A DNA stretch of 64,000 bases from Lepidostoma basale (taxonomy: Eukaryota > Arthropoda > Insecta > Trichoptera > Lepidostomatidae): the NCBI GenBank assembly GCA_022606425.2, contig JAHDVF020001512.1, positions 186,001 through 250,000 of the forward strand. Direction: 5' to 3'. Made by a program: the position numbers and the translations under genes. The notes under the pieces were generated by a model, which did not search any database, was not told the DNA's origin, and was given only the letters and a program-made list of their open reading frames with translations. Below, piece after piece: positions 1 through 10,784 of the stretch (positions are counted from its first letter, which is position 1; each line of letters begins with the position of its first letter).

Positions 1-146
1 TAAATTCTGGATTTTGACAAATCATTAGAAGCCTTCAAAAAAGCTTTCCAAATAACATTTCTACGAATAAATGTTTTTTACAGCTGTTTTTTTAATTCGC
101 TGGGTTCAAGTTCTATCAAGTTGCCTTTTGTTTGATTTTTTAAATA

Positions 147-560
147 TTTTCTTCTTCTTGTTTTGGTAGTATGACGTGTTTATGACGGTGAGCTATCCCG
201 GGATGATGTCCAGCCATCTCTTCGGCGGCCTACCTGGTAATCTCTTGCTGCTGGGGTTTTCATCTTTAACAATTTTCGCAATTCGTGTATTCTCCATGCG
301 GCCAACATGATCTTTCCATAAACGCCTTCTACTTCTTCCCCATCTTAATATGCCTTCAACACCACAGACAGACCTTATCGTCTCATTTCTGATCTGATCC
401 GATCTCTGAGGGTTCTGTCTGCGATGAAGCGTAGGGTGCGCATTTCTGCTATTCTGATAAGGTTCTTAGTCTTATACTCGTAGGTATCGGCTCTGATTTC
501 TATCCCATACGTGTCTCGCAAGCAGCCAGCCACTGCTGTCGTTTTGTCTTATAATCAATA
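147..560 (-). mobile_element. LINE (RTE-like) 3' end remnant, 'GRPPKRW' family
   Basis: Read on the minus strand this holds broken coding sequence of the type that ends RTE-clade LINE proteins, including a stretch reading GRPPKRW followed by a W-D-I-like segment, and an upstream block resembling the cysteine/arginine-rich C-terminal domain. A second, plus-strand copy of the same end lies near 43.6 kb. Frames are broken. The family assignment rests on the GR.R..W signature; the clade is inferred. Confidence 0.6.
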
Positions 561-1678
561 TTTTATTATACTTACTTTTGTAATTTCAATAATGGACTTG
601 GATCTTCTGGCATACAGAGATTCTTCTCGTATTTTGGACATGTGATTTGGTGGTTGTTTTATGCGGGGGGCTAGATCTGTGGCCCGGAGACCTCTTCCGG
701 AAAAGGGCGATATTATTACCGATAAAACTTTATATAATTTTGTTTTTAAAATAAAGTGTCATGTTTACATTTAGTCATTATCGGGATAAGTTCCTCATAA
801 GGCAAAAAATGTCACTCCTTTAAAATAAATATATCTTAACAATGATGCTCACATCAAAATTAAAAACTTCATATAACTTTAACATCATTGTTCTAGCAAC
901 TACAAACACTTTACATATTATAGTAGCTTTTATTTCTGCTCTCTTTAAGGATTGTATAAAAAATGTAATGGCGATTTATTCAAATCTTTATAACTTTTAA
1001 CCCAGATTTTTTAAATACATCACGGTTTAATGAAGTTTACTTAACGAACGTCATGATTGAGTTTTCAAATAGTTTCCACCTCACCACTTATTAGTTTAAT
1101 TCGTCAGTGTTCCCAATAGTTTGGTTGGCCTACTTTCATTTCTGAATTCTTAAGAATTTCGTCTACTTGCATTATATGTATTTGTTTTACAATCCGATAT
1201 CAGATACTCATCCCATCCGCCAGTCTGTGCTAGGTCGCCCGAAAAATACCTATCCTCACACGTCTGTTCTCACTCCAGTCTGGACGAGTATTTCTCTCTG
1301 AATTGAAACATGTATGGCTTAAGCTTTCAGTGGAACTATTTCCGTCGCTGTCGTTTTTGAATGAATTTCTAGGTTATTTATAGACCACATTAACTTGCCG
1401 GTCACGTGCTTAATATAAATGTCAACATTTAGTATCGGAAAATCGTACTTCAAGTCATATGCTGTTTGCATTACAATGTAATGAAAACAAAATGTTTTAC
1501 TGTCGGAGAAAACATTGTAATATATAACAAATTATATTTTTTTATATTGAACATTGAATGTTACTCGTACGCTGTGGATGATTCAATAGTTGAAGTGGAG
1601 GATATTATGAATAATTGTTTAAGTACCGCTAAAATTATCCACGCGTGTATTTTGTATGACAATGTTGTATTAAGATAA
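561..1678. other. AT-rich stretch with no gene seen
   Basis: I see no conserved coding sequence, splice-bounded exon or repeat shared with the rest of the window here. Short open frames exist but have AT-driven composition and no recognisable motif. Confidence 0.5.
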
Positions 1679-1782
1679 TCAAATGATTTTACTGAAATCT
1701 CTTGATGGAAGTTCATTTTAAATAATAATTAAATAAAACGATGTTTTTTAACTATTTCCACTTTTGTCTTTATTTTGACAGC

Positions 1783-1815
1783 GACCGGTTTCGCCAGGCT
1801 CGCTGGCATCGACAG
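1783..1815 (-). ncRNA. Hammerhead-like core, left arm of family B
   Basis: On the minus strand: CTGTCGA, then a hairpin GCCAG/CTGGC (stem II), then GAAA, then the palindrome ACCGGT ending in the NUH position GTC. The layout is that of a hammerhead ribozyme, but the catalytic CUGANGA box reads CUGUCGA and there is one extra base before stem II, so activity is doubtful. Confidence 0.4.
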
Positions 1816-2024
1816 ACTGGTAACACTATTGTAAACTTAGTCCTTTATATAAAAATTAAAACCCATTGTATTAAATACGAACCTCCAAGAATACCTGTAA
1901 TACCAATAGTTAAATTCAGAAAAATTTTACATAAATATTTGAAGATTAATTTTGTATAGAATCATGTTTACCACCCCTGATCTGTATGTATATAAAGGAC
2001 TAAGTTTACAATAGTATTACCAGT

Positions 2025-2057
2025 CTGTCGATGCCAGCGAGCCTGGCGAAACCGGTC
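2025..2057 (+). ncRNA. Hammerhead-like core, right arm of family B
   Basis: Same layout as the left arm in opposite orientation. The four bases before the core (CAGT, 2021-2024) can pair with GCTG just after the predicted cleavage C (2057), giving a short stem I. Stem II GCCAG/CTGGC is perfect. The core carries CUGUCGA in place of CUGANGA. Confidence 0.4.
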
Positions 2058-2344
2058 GCTGTCTAAATAAAGACAAAAGTGGAAGTAGTTAAAAAACATC
2101 GTTTTATTTAATTATTATGTTGTATTAACACAGCGTTATCCAAAGCGCCGCCTCTATGATACAACGAAAATATATGCATGTTGTCATGGCAATAGTCATT
2201 GCTATGGTCAATTCGCGCTCGTGGCTTTGTCTAGGATAACCACACAATATAATCAAATAAATGACGTGCATTCTTTTAACATTTCAAAAATGCAATCAGT
2301 AATTTTCACTGTTTCGCTTTTATGTACTATTCAATGTAACTCTG

Positions 2345-2437
2345 TAAGAAGCGTGAGAAGTAAAGAAAGATCGATGTGGCGGTCCATTTTTTCCGCCTAC
2401 CATTACAAGGAGACGTCGTGATGGTAATTCAATTGTT
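2345..2437 (+). mobile_element. RTE LINE 3' terminal remnant
   Basis: The frame reads SMWRSIFSAYHYKETS* then TGATGG, matching the last residues of the main RTE family (V.WRSILSAYPCGETA* then GATGGTT). Only the extreme 3' end is kept. It is followed by AT-rich sequence without a clear tail. Confidence 0.75.
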
Positions 2438-2469
2438 ATAACCCTGTAGAGTATTTCAATAGGGACGCT

Positions 2470-2830
2470 CCATTTTTAATCGCTCGTGCAGAATGTCTAT
2501 GGTGGCGTGTGGTGTGTGCCACGAAATGGCATCCTGTTGGAAACATATATTTTCGGTATCCGTATAATCCAGATTAAACCACAAGATTTTGCTTATCATC
2601 GATTCGTAACGCTCGCCTTTGGCGATTGTGATAATGACAGTTTCGTTTTGGAAAAAGTACGGACCGATGATTCCGCCATATCAAAATTCGCACCAGTGAC
2701 TTTCTCAGGATTAATTTGGTGCTGGTGTATCTCGTGTGGATTAGTATCATCATTTATTGTTCACACGTTCATTCATCCAAAAATGGGCCTTCAGACTCCT
2801 TGTCGCTAAAGATGAAATTTGGGTTCTCTG
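2470..2830 (-). pseudogene. Tc1/mariner-like transposase remnant
   Basis: In shifting minus-strand frames I read HFWMNERVNN, YGGIIGPYFFQNE, then LDYTDTENICFQQDAISWHT followed by PRHHRHSAR. This order and the 'FQQD' box (a catalytic Asp of the DDE triad) are typical of the catalytic domain of IS630/Tc1/mariner superfamily transposases found in insects. Several frameshifts and stops separate the blocks; the N-terminal DNA-binding domain and the last acidic residue are missing. No terminal inverted repeats were found, so this is an old fragment. Exact family is not assigned. Confidence 0.7.
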
Positions 2831-3009
2831 ATTATGAAAATTTGCACACATTGTTCAATACTATAACCTTCAACAGTGATTTGTCATACACTACTGAACG
2901 ATTCACAACAAATTTAACAGATGTTGCTTTAACAACATGGCGACTACAACCTAACAAATTTCGAGCGTCCGTAATGAAAAACCCTTTATAAGATGGTCCG
3001 ATGACATTA

Positions 3010-3125
3010 CAAGAATTGCTGACGATTGGATGCGAAAGGCACAAGATAGGGATACGTGGAGAAGTATGGTGGAGGCCTATGTCCAGCAGTGGACGACAAC
3101 GGCTGTCTAAGTAAGTAAGTAAGTT
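3010..3125 (+). mobile_element. LINE 3' end remnant with (AAGT)n tail
   Basis: A short block ends ...YVQQWTTTAV* and runs into AAGTAAGTAAGT, the kind of short tandem tail left by RTE-type LINEs. A minus-strand relative lies at 38565-38700 (same WCDDIRKF/W.KAQ-like segment). Only the last ~35 codons survive. Confidence 0.6.
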
Positions 3126-3345
3126 ATAAATATGACTGCCACCCCGATGGTCCCTGGTTCGATTCCTGGCAATGGCAGATTGTAACACTGTCTTTAGTCT
3201 GATGCAGAATTCACGTGATAATTAAATGGCGATAGATTAGCTACCTATCGCGTGTCACGAGAATCAATTTGATAGTTATACCCTTTACATCGATTTGGCT
3301 CGCGCTGTAATGATGTAAAGAGCGATTCAACAAAATAAAATATAT
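3126..3345 (+). mobile_element. tRNA-related SINE, family 1
   Basis: The head contains a good RNA polymerase III B box, GGTTCGATTCC at 3156-3166. It is followed by a body shared with copies at 32006-32260 and 55375-55535 ('ACGTGACAATAAAATGGCGA', 'CATCGATTTGGCTCGCGCTG') and an A-rich end 'CAACAAAATAAAA'. The A box is not clear. Internal spacing fits a tRNA-derived SINE; activity is not implied. Confidence 0.7.
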
Positions 3346-3958
3346 AATGTATGGCCATAGCCAGACAGGGCAGTACCAGATGTACCCAGAATTCTTCAAT
3401 GGAGGTCTTGCTTGATGCGGAAGGGACGAGGCAAAAAACGACCAAAGTGGAGGAAAAAATGACGAAGAAGTAGAAGAGATTATTTCAAGCTATACACAAT
3501 GTAATTCAAATTGAATTTTTTCCCAAATATGATTTGACATAATTATTTTTTAAATGATTTCACGTGACAAGTTTTCAATCTTAATTATAAAATCTTTTTA
3601 TTTATGGCATAGCAACAGAATTTTAAATGGTCATTTTATGTAGCCGTGTTAAGAATGTGTAATTACGTTTCTTGTTTCCGTGTTTCCAAATAGATCAATA
3701 AACGTTTCCATCCCTCTGTGGTCTGACGGGAGCAGGGGGCGAGGAGGACGTATAGTGCCCTCATCTCTCAAGCGTGGCACGTCCCGGCTGAAAGCTGCCT
3801 ATTTATCCACGATCTCTAAAAGAAACGAGTCGGGTCTTTTTACACCAGCCGGAATTCGATTCTGCCTTTGAATACTTGTTTTCACCGCCATGTCTCGATT
3901 TAAAGACAGTATTTCACCGCTCACTGAGTTTTTACGGGTGTATGGATCGTACAAATGA
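3346..3958. other. Unassigned sequence
   Basis: No gene identified. A moderately GC-rich patch at 3710-3850 has no open frame longer than about 60 codons and no recognised motif. Sequence around 3390-3480 ends in GAAGAAGTAGAAGAG, as many LINE 3' ends here do, but is too short to assign. Confidence 0.4.
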
Positions 3959-3959
3959 A

Positions 3960-4165
3960 CCGTTTCATTGTATTATTCTTCTTCAATTACTCCACAGACC
4001 ATATCGAGCTTTGGCCTCCATCAATCCCCCCTCCAACTTCTCTTATCCTCCTTCCATCGTAGTTTTGGCCTACCTACCTTCCCTTTTCCACCATTCCATG
4101 ATAGCATCTCTGTATATGTCCGACCTACCTCAGCCTGTTCAGTTTAATATGCACAGATAGCCCTA
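3960..4165 (-). mobile_element. LINE 3' end remnant, 'HPGGRRPIGR' family
   Basis: The minus strand is a diverged copy of the 3' end seen better at 46485-46865 and 38325-38545: an R..WAGHV-like block followed by a RR-rich segment and the run near AAGAAGAATAAT. Reading frame is lost. Confidence 0.55.
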
Positions 4166-4264
4166 GGTTTCGTTTCATTCACGTCTCCTAGGATCCCGCG
4201 CAATACTCTTTAAGGGTAAACAACTAAGCTTACAAGATATTAGCAAAAGATGGATGAAAATTTA

Positions 4265-4835
4265 ATAAATCTGAGGTCTCTTAGTATGAAAAATCTGTAT
4301 ATTATAGAGTGTCAAATGAAAATATAAGAAGTGAATGCGGTGCGAATGGAAGTGTTATGAACAAAATAATGAAAAGCTCATTAGGTGCAATTATACCGAA
4401 TTCGTGAATACCCCCACAATAAGAGCAACAAAGAAATAACTGAAAACTCTATTCACAAGGTTCTATGCATATTTTTTTCTATGTTATTTTTTTCCCCACC
4501 CTTTACATCGATTTGACTCGTGCTGTAATGGTGTAAAGAGCTATTCAAACAAAATAATAATAATATGATTTGGATACTTGGAAGGAATTAATGAAGAAAT
4601 AATGGTTTAGAAAGCATACTACAATATAATAACGCGAACGGAGCTAGAAATAAAGGAAGAACGAGGACAACGTAACACGATCAAATCAATCAAATATTAA
4701 ATGTCGGCCACGTGAGTAGTTGGAGAAATTGACGTGTATGTATGACACAGTGTATGAACGTTGATGAATCCAGAAAAGTATGTCAGGAAATAATGGTGTG
4801 ACGGTCCATTATTTCTGACTACGACGCAATGACTA
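4265..4835 (+). mobile_element. RTE LINE remnant split by a SINE-bearing insertion
   Basis: The 5' part (4265-4383) matches the ENIRSECGAN..VMNKIMK segment and the 3' part (4567-4835) resumes at the equivalent of 'WFGHMERMNEE' and runs to the VCQE..VW segment. The 183 bp between them (4384-4566) is foreign and ends with the 3' part of SINE family 1. Many point changes and stops show that the LINE copy is old. Confidence 0.7.
4384..4566 (+). mobile_element. Insertion carrying SINE family 1 3' end
   Basis: The segment 4497-4560 matches the SINE family 1 tail ('TTACATCGATTTGACTCGTG', 'GGTGTAAAGAGCTATTCAA', then ATAATAATA). The first ~110 bases do not match the SINE body and their origin is unknown. 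It interrupts an RTE copy. Confidence 0.55.
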
Positions 4836-5760
4836 GTTTTTATTACCCTCCCGCGTAATGGAAATGCGGAAGGTCTGACTAAATAGAACCGTGTTTTTCG
4901 TCATGCAATGTTATGACGCAATAAAATAATGAGTACCCCTTCTGTCGGAGTGGGCGATGAGGGGGCGGTTCGACCCCCGGTCTTCGGAAGGCGTCAAGCT
5001 ATCGGCTGATATTAACAATTTTACGGTCGGGTCGTTAGGTCAATTCTGCTGAAATATGTATTGCGGGGTAATCTGAATACACTCGGCCTATATATATACC
5101 CTCGTTGTTAATGGCTGTACACGGTATTTCTGAATCAAGATCTTGTTTCATAGATTTTAATATTTTATCTTCTCAATCAAAGATTTTGAAGTTATTTCAT
5201 TTTCATACCATCCTTACCAACTGAAACCATGGAAAATATTAATAAAATTATGAAAGCGTCGGTGCTGTGTTGCTATTTTTTTCCTACGTTATTTTAAATT
5301 TATTTAATGATTAAAAAATCGGTCTTAATCGCAATACATTTAAAATTAATAATTACATGTGTTGCGATTTTCCTAAGCACTACTGAAAGCTTTTTAAGCC
5401 GTATCTATGTACAACGAACCCGAATTATAAATGATTTATTCAACGTCTGGCGACCAGTCCAGAGTCTACGTGAGAGAACGTAAAGAAAGTTTAAAATAAG
5501 TGCATACATTTTCACGGTTGCTAGCAATATGTTTTTTGAGATCTTGTTATCTTCTTCGAACGACTTTGCGGAGATCATTGCAGTTTCCATCTTCAGGTTA
5601 GTTATATATGTAACTACCCTGAAGTTGGAGTCTGCAACGATATGCGAAACGTCAAAGAACAAAGTAAGGCACAGTAATATACCCAATATCTAAAAAAAAA
5701 TGTCTGAAGGGTGTGAAGAAAAATTATATCGTTATTGTTACCCCCTTCCTGATAGAAACA
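4836..5760. other. Unassigned sequence
   Basis: No gene seen. A GGTTCGACCCC string near 4957 resembles a Pol III B box, but no tRNA cloverleaf can be folded around it and no matching repeat was seen in the window. A TATA-like run at 5091-5100 lacks supporting context. Confidence 0.4.
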
Positions 5761-6040
5761 TAATGTAAATTTACGAACACAGTGTAATGTACATTCTTGC
5801 GAAATTTCACCCCTCGTTTTCGTAATTTATGATACAGTGTTATTAGCTTTTGACCTATGACATCTAGACAGCCTTGGTATGCTCGTATGCTTTTGGAAAA
5901 TATTTCTATTTCTTTCTTCCACGCATACGATTGACATTGAGGGGTGACAAGAACTATTTAGAACTAAAATATATAAAATATGTATGCATAACATCTGTCA
6001 TGTAAACAATTTATATAATATTTTTAAAAATTTATCTTTA

Positions 6041-6071
6041 CTGAAGAAGGACTGTTTGTCCGAAACATGTC
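6041..6071 (+). ncRNA. Best-preserved hammerhead-like core
   Basis: CTGAAGA (matching the invariant CUGANGA box), one extra A, then hairpin GGAC-TGTTT-GTCC (stem II), GAAA, then ACATGT and C, giving a GUC cleavage triplet with a two-base-pair stem III. Every invariant hammerhead core base is present; the extra A before stem II is shared with several other copies here. Stem I (TTTA/TATG) is weak. Hammerheads with very short stem III are known in Penelope-like elements. Confidence 0.5.
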
Positions 6072-6912
6072 TATGTTATTATTATTTTTTTAATATCAGT
6101 GTTGTATATACAAAGATATAAAAAAGAAAAAGAGAAATAATTTATGTAACTTGATTTTTTTTTCTCTTTTTTTTTTGTTTTTACCAATTTTTTTTAACGT
6201 ATCCTATAGTTTAAACAAAATTATTGATTTGAATGTAACCGCACTTTTATTGTATACACGCATAAGACATCTTACAATGGCGGGATTTTGCATTTTCAAT
6301 AAATTTAGTCAACCGTTCCAAACGTTAGCCATCCCCAAAATGAAGTTTCTGCTCCCGAATATACGATGTTTAATCCTGCAGTCATGTTTACGTCAAATGG
6401 AACCGTAAATAAATATTGTAATACACCCCGCTTCGATAGTTGCTGTACGATGTTGCTTAAACGTGCCAAATATATATTTAATTATTTAAAAATTGATATA
6501 ATTGTTAGCCAAAAAAATTTTTTTTATTAAATAAAAATTATGTGAAGTTTGTATTTTATGAACATTAACTACAGTTTTAAATTATTTTTGAATATTCAGG
6601 TTAATGACATTTTTAACAGTGGTTGACTAATTCAGAATATCTGTTGTTTCCTAAAATGTGTTATAATACTTTATCTTGTTTTCTAAAACTTTATATAAAA
6701 TAATTAATACGGATGAAAGCGAAAATCTGATTCCCATACAATAAAATAGTATTGCCAGTTAATTTATGTTTTTATTTTATCAGAATATTTTTAAAAAAAA
6801 TATATTTTTATTATTATTTTATAAATTCATTTCAATATGGAAGCATCGTGAAAGGTCTCTTCTTATTGATACCCCACTATTTATGACATAAATGGCTCTT
6901 TTGAACATTATT
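6072..6912. other. AT-rich stretch with no gene seen
   Basis: Very AT-rich with long T runs. A short piece at about 6690-6720 ('ATATAAAATAATTAATACGG') resembles the outer flank of palindromic family A. Nothing else is identifiable. Confidence 0.45.
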
Positions 6913-7385
6913 ACATTAATAAGGATTGATTGTATCTCAATAGAGACGAAGATGTAAATTGTTTTTTGGAAATAGAATATGGTGGTCGAGGCGTTTACAG
7001 GACTTATGACTTGTCATTGGTTGGGTTAAGCGATCGCATTATGTTAACAACATTCCCCATTCCTCCCTTCTTACGAACACCACGTCTGACAAATTTTTGG
7101 AAGTTGATATATGGTACTATGTTGCACCACACTTCACATGTTATTAGTTCAATCTACACTAGCGCCATCTATTAAGAATAGGTGTAAGCATTAAGCAGAA
7201 AATATTTATTAATGCAATGTGAAAGGCTACATTTGCTAGACAACGCCAGGAGAATACTTCATTCATGCTTTTTAAACTTGGACCAGTTTTTGGTTTTTCT
7301 TGAATGTTACCATTATTTGTAGACAAATACTGGATTTTATGGATGTAGTTAGTTAGTTACTGGATTTTACCCATTGCGGGTTAAT
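6913..7385 (+). mobile_element. MITE family G, copy 1
   Basis: Begins with 'GTATCTCAATAGAGACGAAG', includes 'GGTTGGGTTAAGCGATCGC' and the block 'CTAGCGCCATCTATTAAGA', and ends in 'TGTAGACAAATACTGGATTT'. The same order recurs, in part inverted, at 33105-35107 and 35805-36135, where the ends form inverted repeats. No coding capacity; a non-autonomous DNA element is the likeliest class. Confidence 0.65.
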
Positions 7386-8023
7386 TACATTCATAATAAA
7401 TTTTTGTTTTTATTTGATCATAAATGTTTATAAAATTATTTTAAGTTTATCAGTGTTTCCGTTTTTGTTTTGTTTATTATTGTTATTATTAATGTTTTAC
7501 ATTTAAATAAAAATCATTATTTGCCGTTTCATCTGTTGTTACATTAATGTTGTGATTAATCCTTCTTTTATTAATGAGGTTCGTAGCTTTGCACCGGTAT
7601 TCAGTATGTTTATTTATGAAGTTAACTGTTTATCTTAGTTGTTTAGTTTAGGATTAACTCTCGCGCCACTTTTAAGGCCACCGAATACCTATCGGCTTAT
7701 CCGACGCGACGGTGGAGCTGAACGGAGGCTCACACTCCTAGCCGCGCCTGGCTTAGTACGAACAGCACAAATCACTTCGGCAGCCGAACGCATTAACCAG
7801 CCATAATGGTACTAGTGAAGCATTAGTGAATAAAATGAAATAAAATTCTTTGCCATCAAAAATATCATACATCAGTAATGATTTGAAAGCTTTCGTACAT
7901 TAGTGCACAAACCAGTGCCAAAAGTTTAAACAGGTGGTACAACAATATAGCCAAAACGAATTATTTTCAAAAATGATTTGAACATTCGCATTTGATTAAA
8001 TTATTTGAATAATTTTTGTTATT
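7386..8023. other. Unassigned sequence
   Basis: A GC-richer patch at 7660-7800 contains no long frame and no recognised motif. The remainder is AT-rich and featureless. Confidence 0.4.
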
Positions 8024-8124
8024 CTTTAGGTGCTCGGGCTCAATTCTGGACGCGACTCGATCCCTCCTTCGTAATAATGAGCTATTATTTATGATCACGT
8101 TGAAGATCACATATAATACAAATT
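8024..8124 (+). mobile_element. tRNA-related SINE, family 2 (partial)
   Basis: Shares 'AATAATGAGCTATT' and 'ATCACGTTGAAGAT' with the copy at 54280-54455, in the same order. The B-box position reads GGCTCAATTCT, a decayed form of GGTTCAAGCCT in the other copy. Confidence 0.55.
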
Positions 8125-8131
8125 AATTAAA

Positions 8132-8759
8132 ATGATGGGCGAGTGGAGAAGGATATTGAAAGAAGGGTTGGGGCAGGCAACAAAGTGAATGGTGCACTTA
8201 AAGTTGTCATCGCAAACAAGAACCTATCCAAAAAACCTAGAATGGCAGTGCACAATGGTGTTCTTCTACCGACCCTTATGTATGGAAGCGAAGCATGGAA
8301 CTGGCAAAAGAAGGATGAAAGTAAAATAAATGCAGTAGAAATGAAATCTCTTAGACGAATGTGTGGATACTATGTGTATGATAGAGTCTCGAATGAAAAT
8401 ATAAGAAGTGAATGCGGTGCGAATGATGGTGTCATGAACAAAATAATGAAAGGATAATTAAGATGGTTTGGACATATGGAAAGAATGAATGAAGAAAGAA
8501 TTGTAAAAAAATTATATGTTAATGATGTTAATGGAACCAGAAATAGAGGAAAAGCGAGGAAAACGTGGCACGATCAAATAAATCAAATATTGAATGTCGG
8601 CCATGTGAGGAGCCAGAGAAATCGACGCGCGTGCATGACACGATGTATGAATGTTGAGGAAGCGAGAGAAATATGTCAGGAAAGAAAAGTGTGGCAGTCC
8701 ATTCTTTCTGCCTACCCCTTCGGAGAGACGGCGTGATGGTTAGTTAGTTAGTTAGTTAG
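8132..8759 (+). mobile_element. RTE LINE 3' fragment, (TTAG)n subfamily
   Basis: A 5'-truncated copy that begins inside the thumb/C-terminal part (ERRVGAGNKVNGALKVVI) and continues through PTLMYGSEAWNWQKKDE, SLRRMCG, LRWFGHMERM, KARKTWHDQINQIL and ends SAYPFGETA*. One in-frame TAA at 8455-8457 replaces the Ser of KGSLRWFGH. The 3' tail is (TTAG)4. AATTAAA at 8125-8131 and 8760-8766 is a probable target-site duplication. The C-terminal layout matches RTE/BovB-type LINEs. Confidence 0.9.
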
Positions 8760-8797
8760 AATTAAATCCTTGATATTGTTAAAATTAATATGAATGA

Positions 8798-9006
8798 AAA
8801 CGTAAGTTTTCTAGATGATTTATTATATAATAATTTATGAGAATGACATATTTCGCCTTTCTAAGGCATTATCAAATGTCAGTCTGCCATAGAAAGGCGA
8901 AATATATCATTCCCATAAATTATTACAAAACTTTTAGAAAACAGACGTTTGCATTCGAATTAATAATTTAATGTAAAGTTTTACACCATTGTTCAAGAAA
9001 CAATAA
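8798..9006. mobile_element. Palindromic Penelope-like element, family A
   Basis: Inverted arms (about 8798-8875 and 8884-8950) share 'AAACGTCTGTTTTCTAGAAG'-like outer ends and 'GGGAATGACATATTTCGCC'-like inner ends. The outward flank 'TTACACCATTGTTCAAGAAA' also occurs by another family A copy at 43320-43360, so the element extends to about 9006. Hammerhead-like cores, both with lost invariant bases, lie at 8845-8874 (minus) and 8884-8908 (plus). Confidence 0.6.
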
Positions 9007-9683
9007 ATTACATAATATTATTATTAAAAAATAATAATATTGAGGTAAGCGTATGTTTTATGGATGTTATGGTATGTAAAATTCAGGTGTTTGACATGAC
9101 TTCTCATAAAATAATGTAAAACACGCTGAAAAAAATACCATATCCTTAATATTTCGTATTTAATGTGTAATATGTTTGAACAATCTTTGGAAAGATGGCG
9201 CTAATGCTTACTTTTAAATATTATAGTTGAGTATTGAGAACTCGCCTGGTAACGCCTTGCTAGATTTCCAAAATATATGTTCGACGTCATTCAAATCTAT
9301 GTTATGGTGTCATCTACAAACTTCCAATCGCCAAAGCAATCATTTTTATGTCGCTCCGCATCGGTATTTTTTTAAAAGAAGAACGCAATTTCAAATGTTT
9401 TATCGGATTTGTTATCGGCTTCCGAGACATTCGGTAATACCCTCTTAAGACTGGAAATCTGTCATGAATAATAAATCCGACAAAATCCCTTCATAGAAGT
9501 GTGTTTTTCTTTTCAAAATCGACCCCCAATGCATTTGCAGAACTGAAATTCAAACTTTTATTGCATTCATACTCGTATTTACTTTCAAAACTTAATCAAC
9601 CAGGTTGTTTTATATCCTTGATACAAGTTTCTTTTCATGTATTTTTCTGTTATTTGTATCAAGGCTACTACAGAGTACTTTGT
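9007..9683. other. AT-rich stretch with no gene seen
   Basis: No recognisable gene or shared repeat. Contains one TACTCGTA octamer at 9570-9577. Confidence 0.4.
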
Positions 9684-10176
9684 AAACTAACTAACTAATA
9701 AACCATCACGCCGTCTCCCCGGAGGGGTAGGCAGAAATAATAGCTCTCCACATTATTCTATCCTGACATACTTCTCTCGTTTCCTCTAAATTTACGCACT
9801 ATTTCTCCGACTCCTTACGTGGCCGACTTCTTATTTTTGATTGATTTGTGCGTGCCACCTTTTCCTCGGTCTTCCCCTATTTCTAGTTCCGTTTACGTCA
9901 TTAACATATACCTCACCATTCTGTCTTCATTATTTCTTTCCATGTATCCAAACCATCTTAATGGCTCTTTCATTATTTTGTTCATAACACATTAATTTGC
10001 GTTGCATTCACTTCTTATATTTGCATGTGACACTATTATATACAGATTTAGTACGCATTCGTCTAAGAGATCTCAGTTTCTCTGCATTTAATCTACTTTC
10101 ATCCTTCTTTTGCCAGTTCCATGCTTGACTTCCATACATAAGGGTCGATAAAATAATGCCATTGTGCACTGCCATC
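9684..10176 (-). mobile_element. RTE LINE 3' fragment, degenerate
   Basis: Minus-strand remnant with a (TTAG)n-type tail at 9684-9700, then the GETA* end, the TW.DQINQK-like segment, the HME-like segment and the WNWQKKDE region. Several frameshifts and one large change near 9770-9800. Ends near the equivalent of MAVHNGI. Confidence 0.85.
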
Positions 10177-10784
10177 TAAAACTAAAACCATCTGTATGGA
10201 AATGAATTATTTCATATTTACGATCTTTGCATTAAACGTGTGCGAGATAAATCTCACGTGTTCATTTTCTAATTTAAAATTTTCGTTTCACAACACAATA
10301 TTTAAAGTATGCGGAAATAATCTCATCTCTTGGTCGAACCTTGGAAGGGGAGACAAATTAATGTTCCTGCACGAGTGGTGTTGGCAGCGCCCGCGCCCCC
10401 TCGCCTTTTACTTTGGACAAATTTTCGCATCGCATTACCTCCATATTTATATTTACCTCCGCTAACCCTTTGCCTCGACCCAGTTCCTCGGATGGAGTCA
10501 TTTAGAATGCCCTGGATTTAAAACGTTTCAAGTTTTATAGTTTTCCCAACGAAATTTTATAGTTCGGGATGAGAACAGCCAAATTATAAATCACCTTCTT
10601 GAGTACTTTCCATTAACCGCCTTATTGATAATGTATCCGATGTAGCTGACAGAAGCACGTGTTGTTCCATACGCAATTTATTTGATAGCCTCAAAATATT
10701 TGAGTACTTTACTACCATACTATATAATACTACCATTTTTAAAAATCTGGAAATACCGACCGAAAAGAAAAAAAAAATTATAAA
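10177..10784. other. Unassigned sequence
   Basis: A somewhat GC-richer patch (10330-10500) has two overlapping short frames but neither shows a domain or splice signals. No gene called. Confidence 0.4.

Larger units (their letters stand above)
1679..2117. mobile_element. Palindromic Penelope-like element, family B
   Basis: Two arms of 129 bp (1723-1851 and 1989-2117) are inverted copies differing at about three positions, around a 137 bp spacer. Each arm carries a 33 nt hammerhead-like core. The outer flank 1679-1740 recurs at 18740 and 25023, and the outer end recurs near 35350. The spacer holds a short open frame ending KILHKYLKINFV* just before the right arm, which could be the tail of a lost ORF. 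The Penelope assignment is an inference from family C, where an arm abuts a GIY-YIG fragment. Confidence 0.65.

Noticed and set aside
2221..2421. A 66-codon frame as a host gene
   Set aside because: Its last part is the C-terminus of the RTE LINE; the first part is unrelated AT-rich sequence in frame by chance.
4940..5000. tRNA gene around GGTTCGACCCC
   Set aside because: No acceptor stem, anticodon arm or A box can be placed at the right spacing.
8741..8759. TTAGTTAGTTAG run as a telomere-like repeat
   Set aside because: Insect telomere repeats are TTAGG; here the unit is TTAG and it always follows the stop codon of the RTE LINE, so it is the element's tail.
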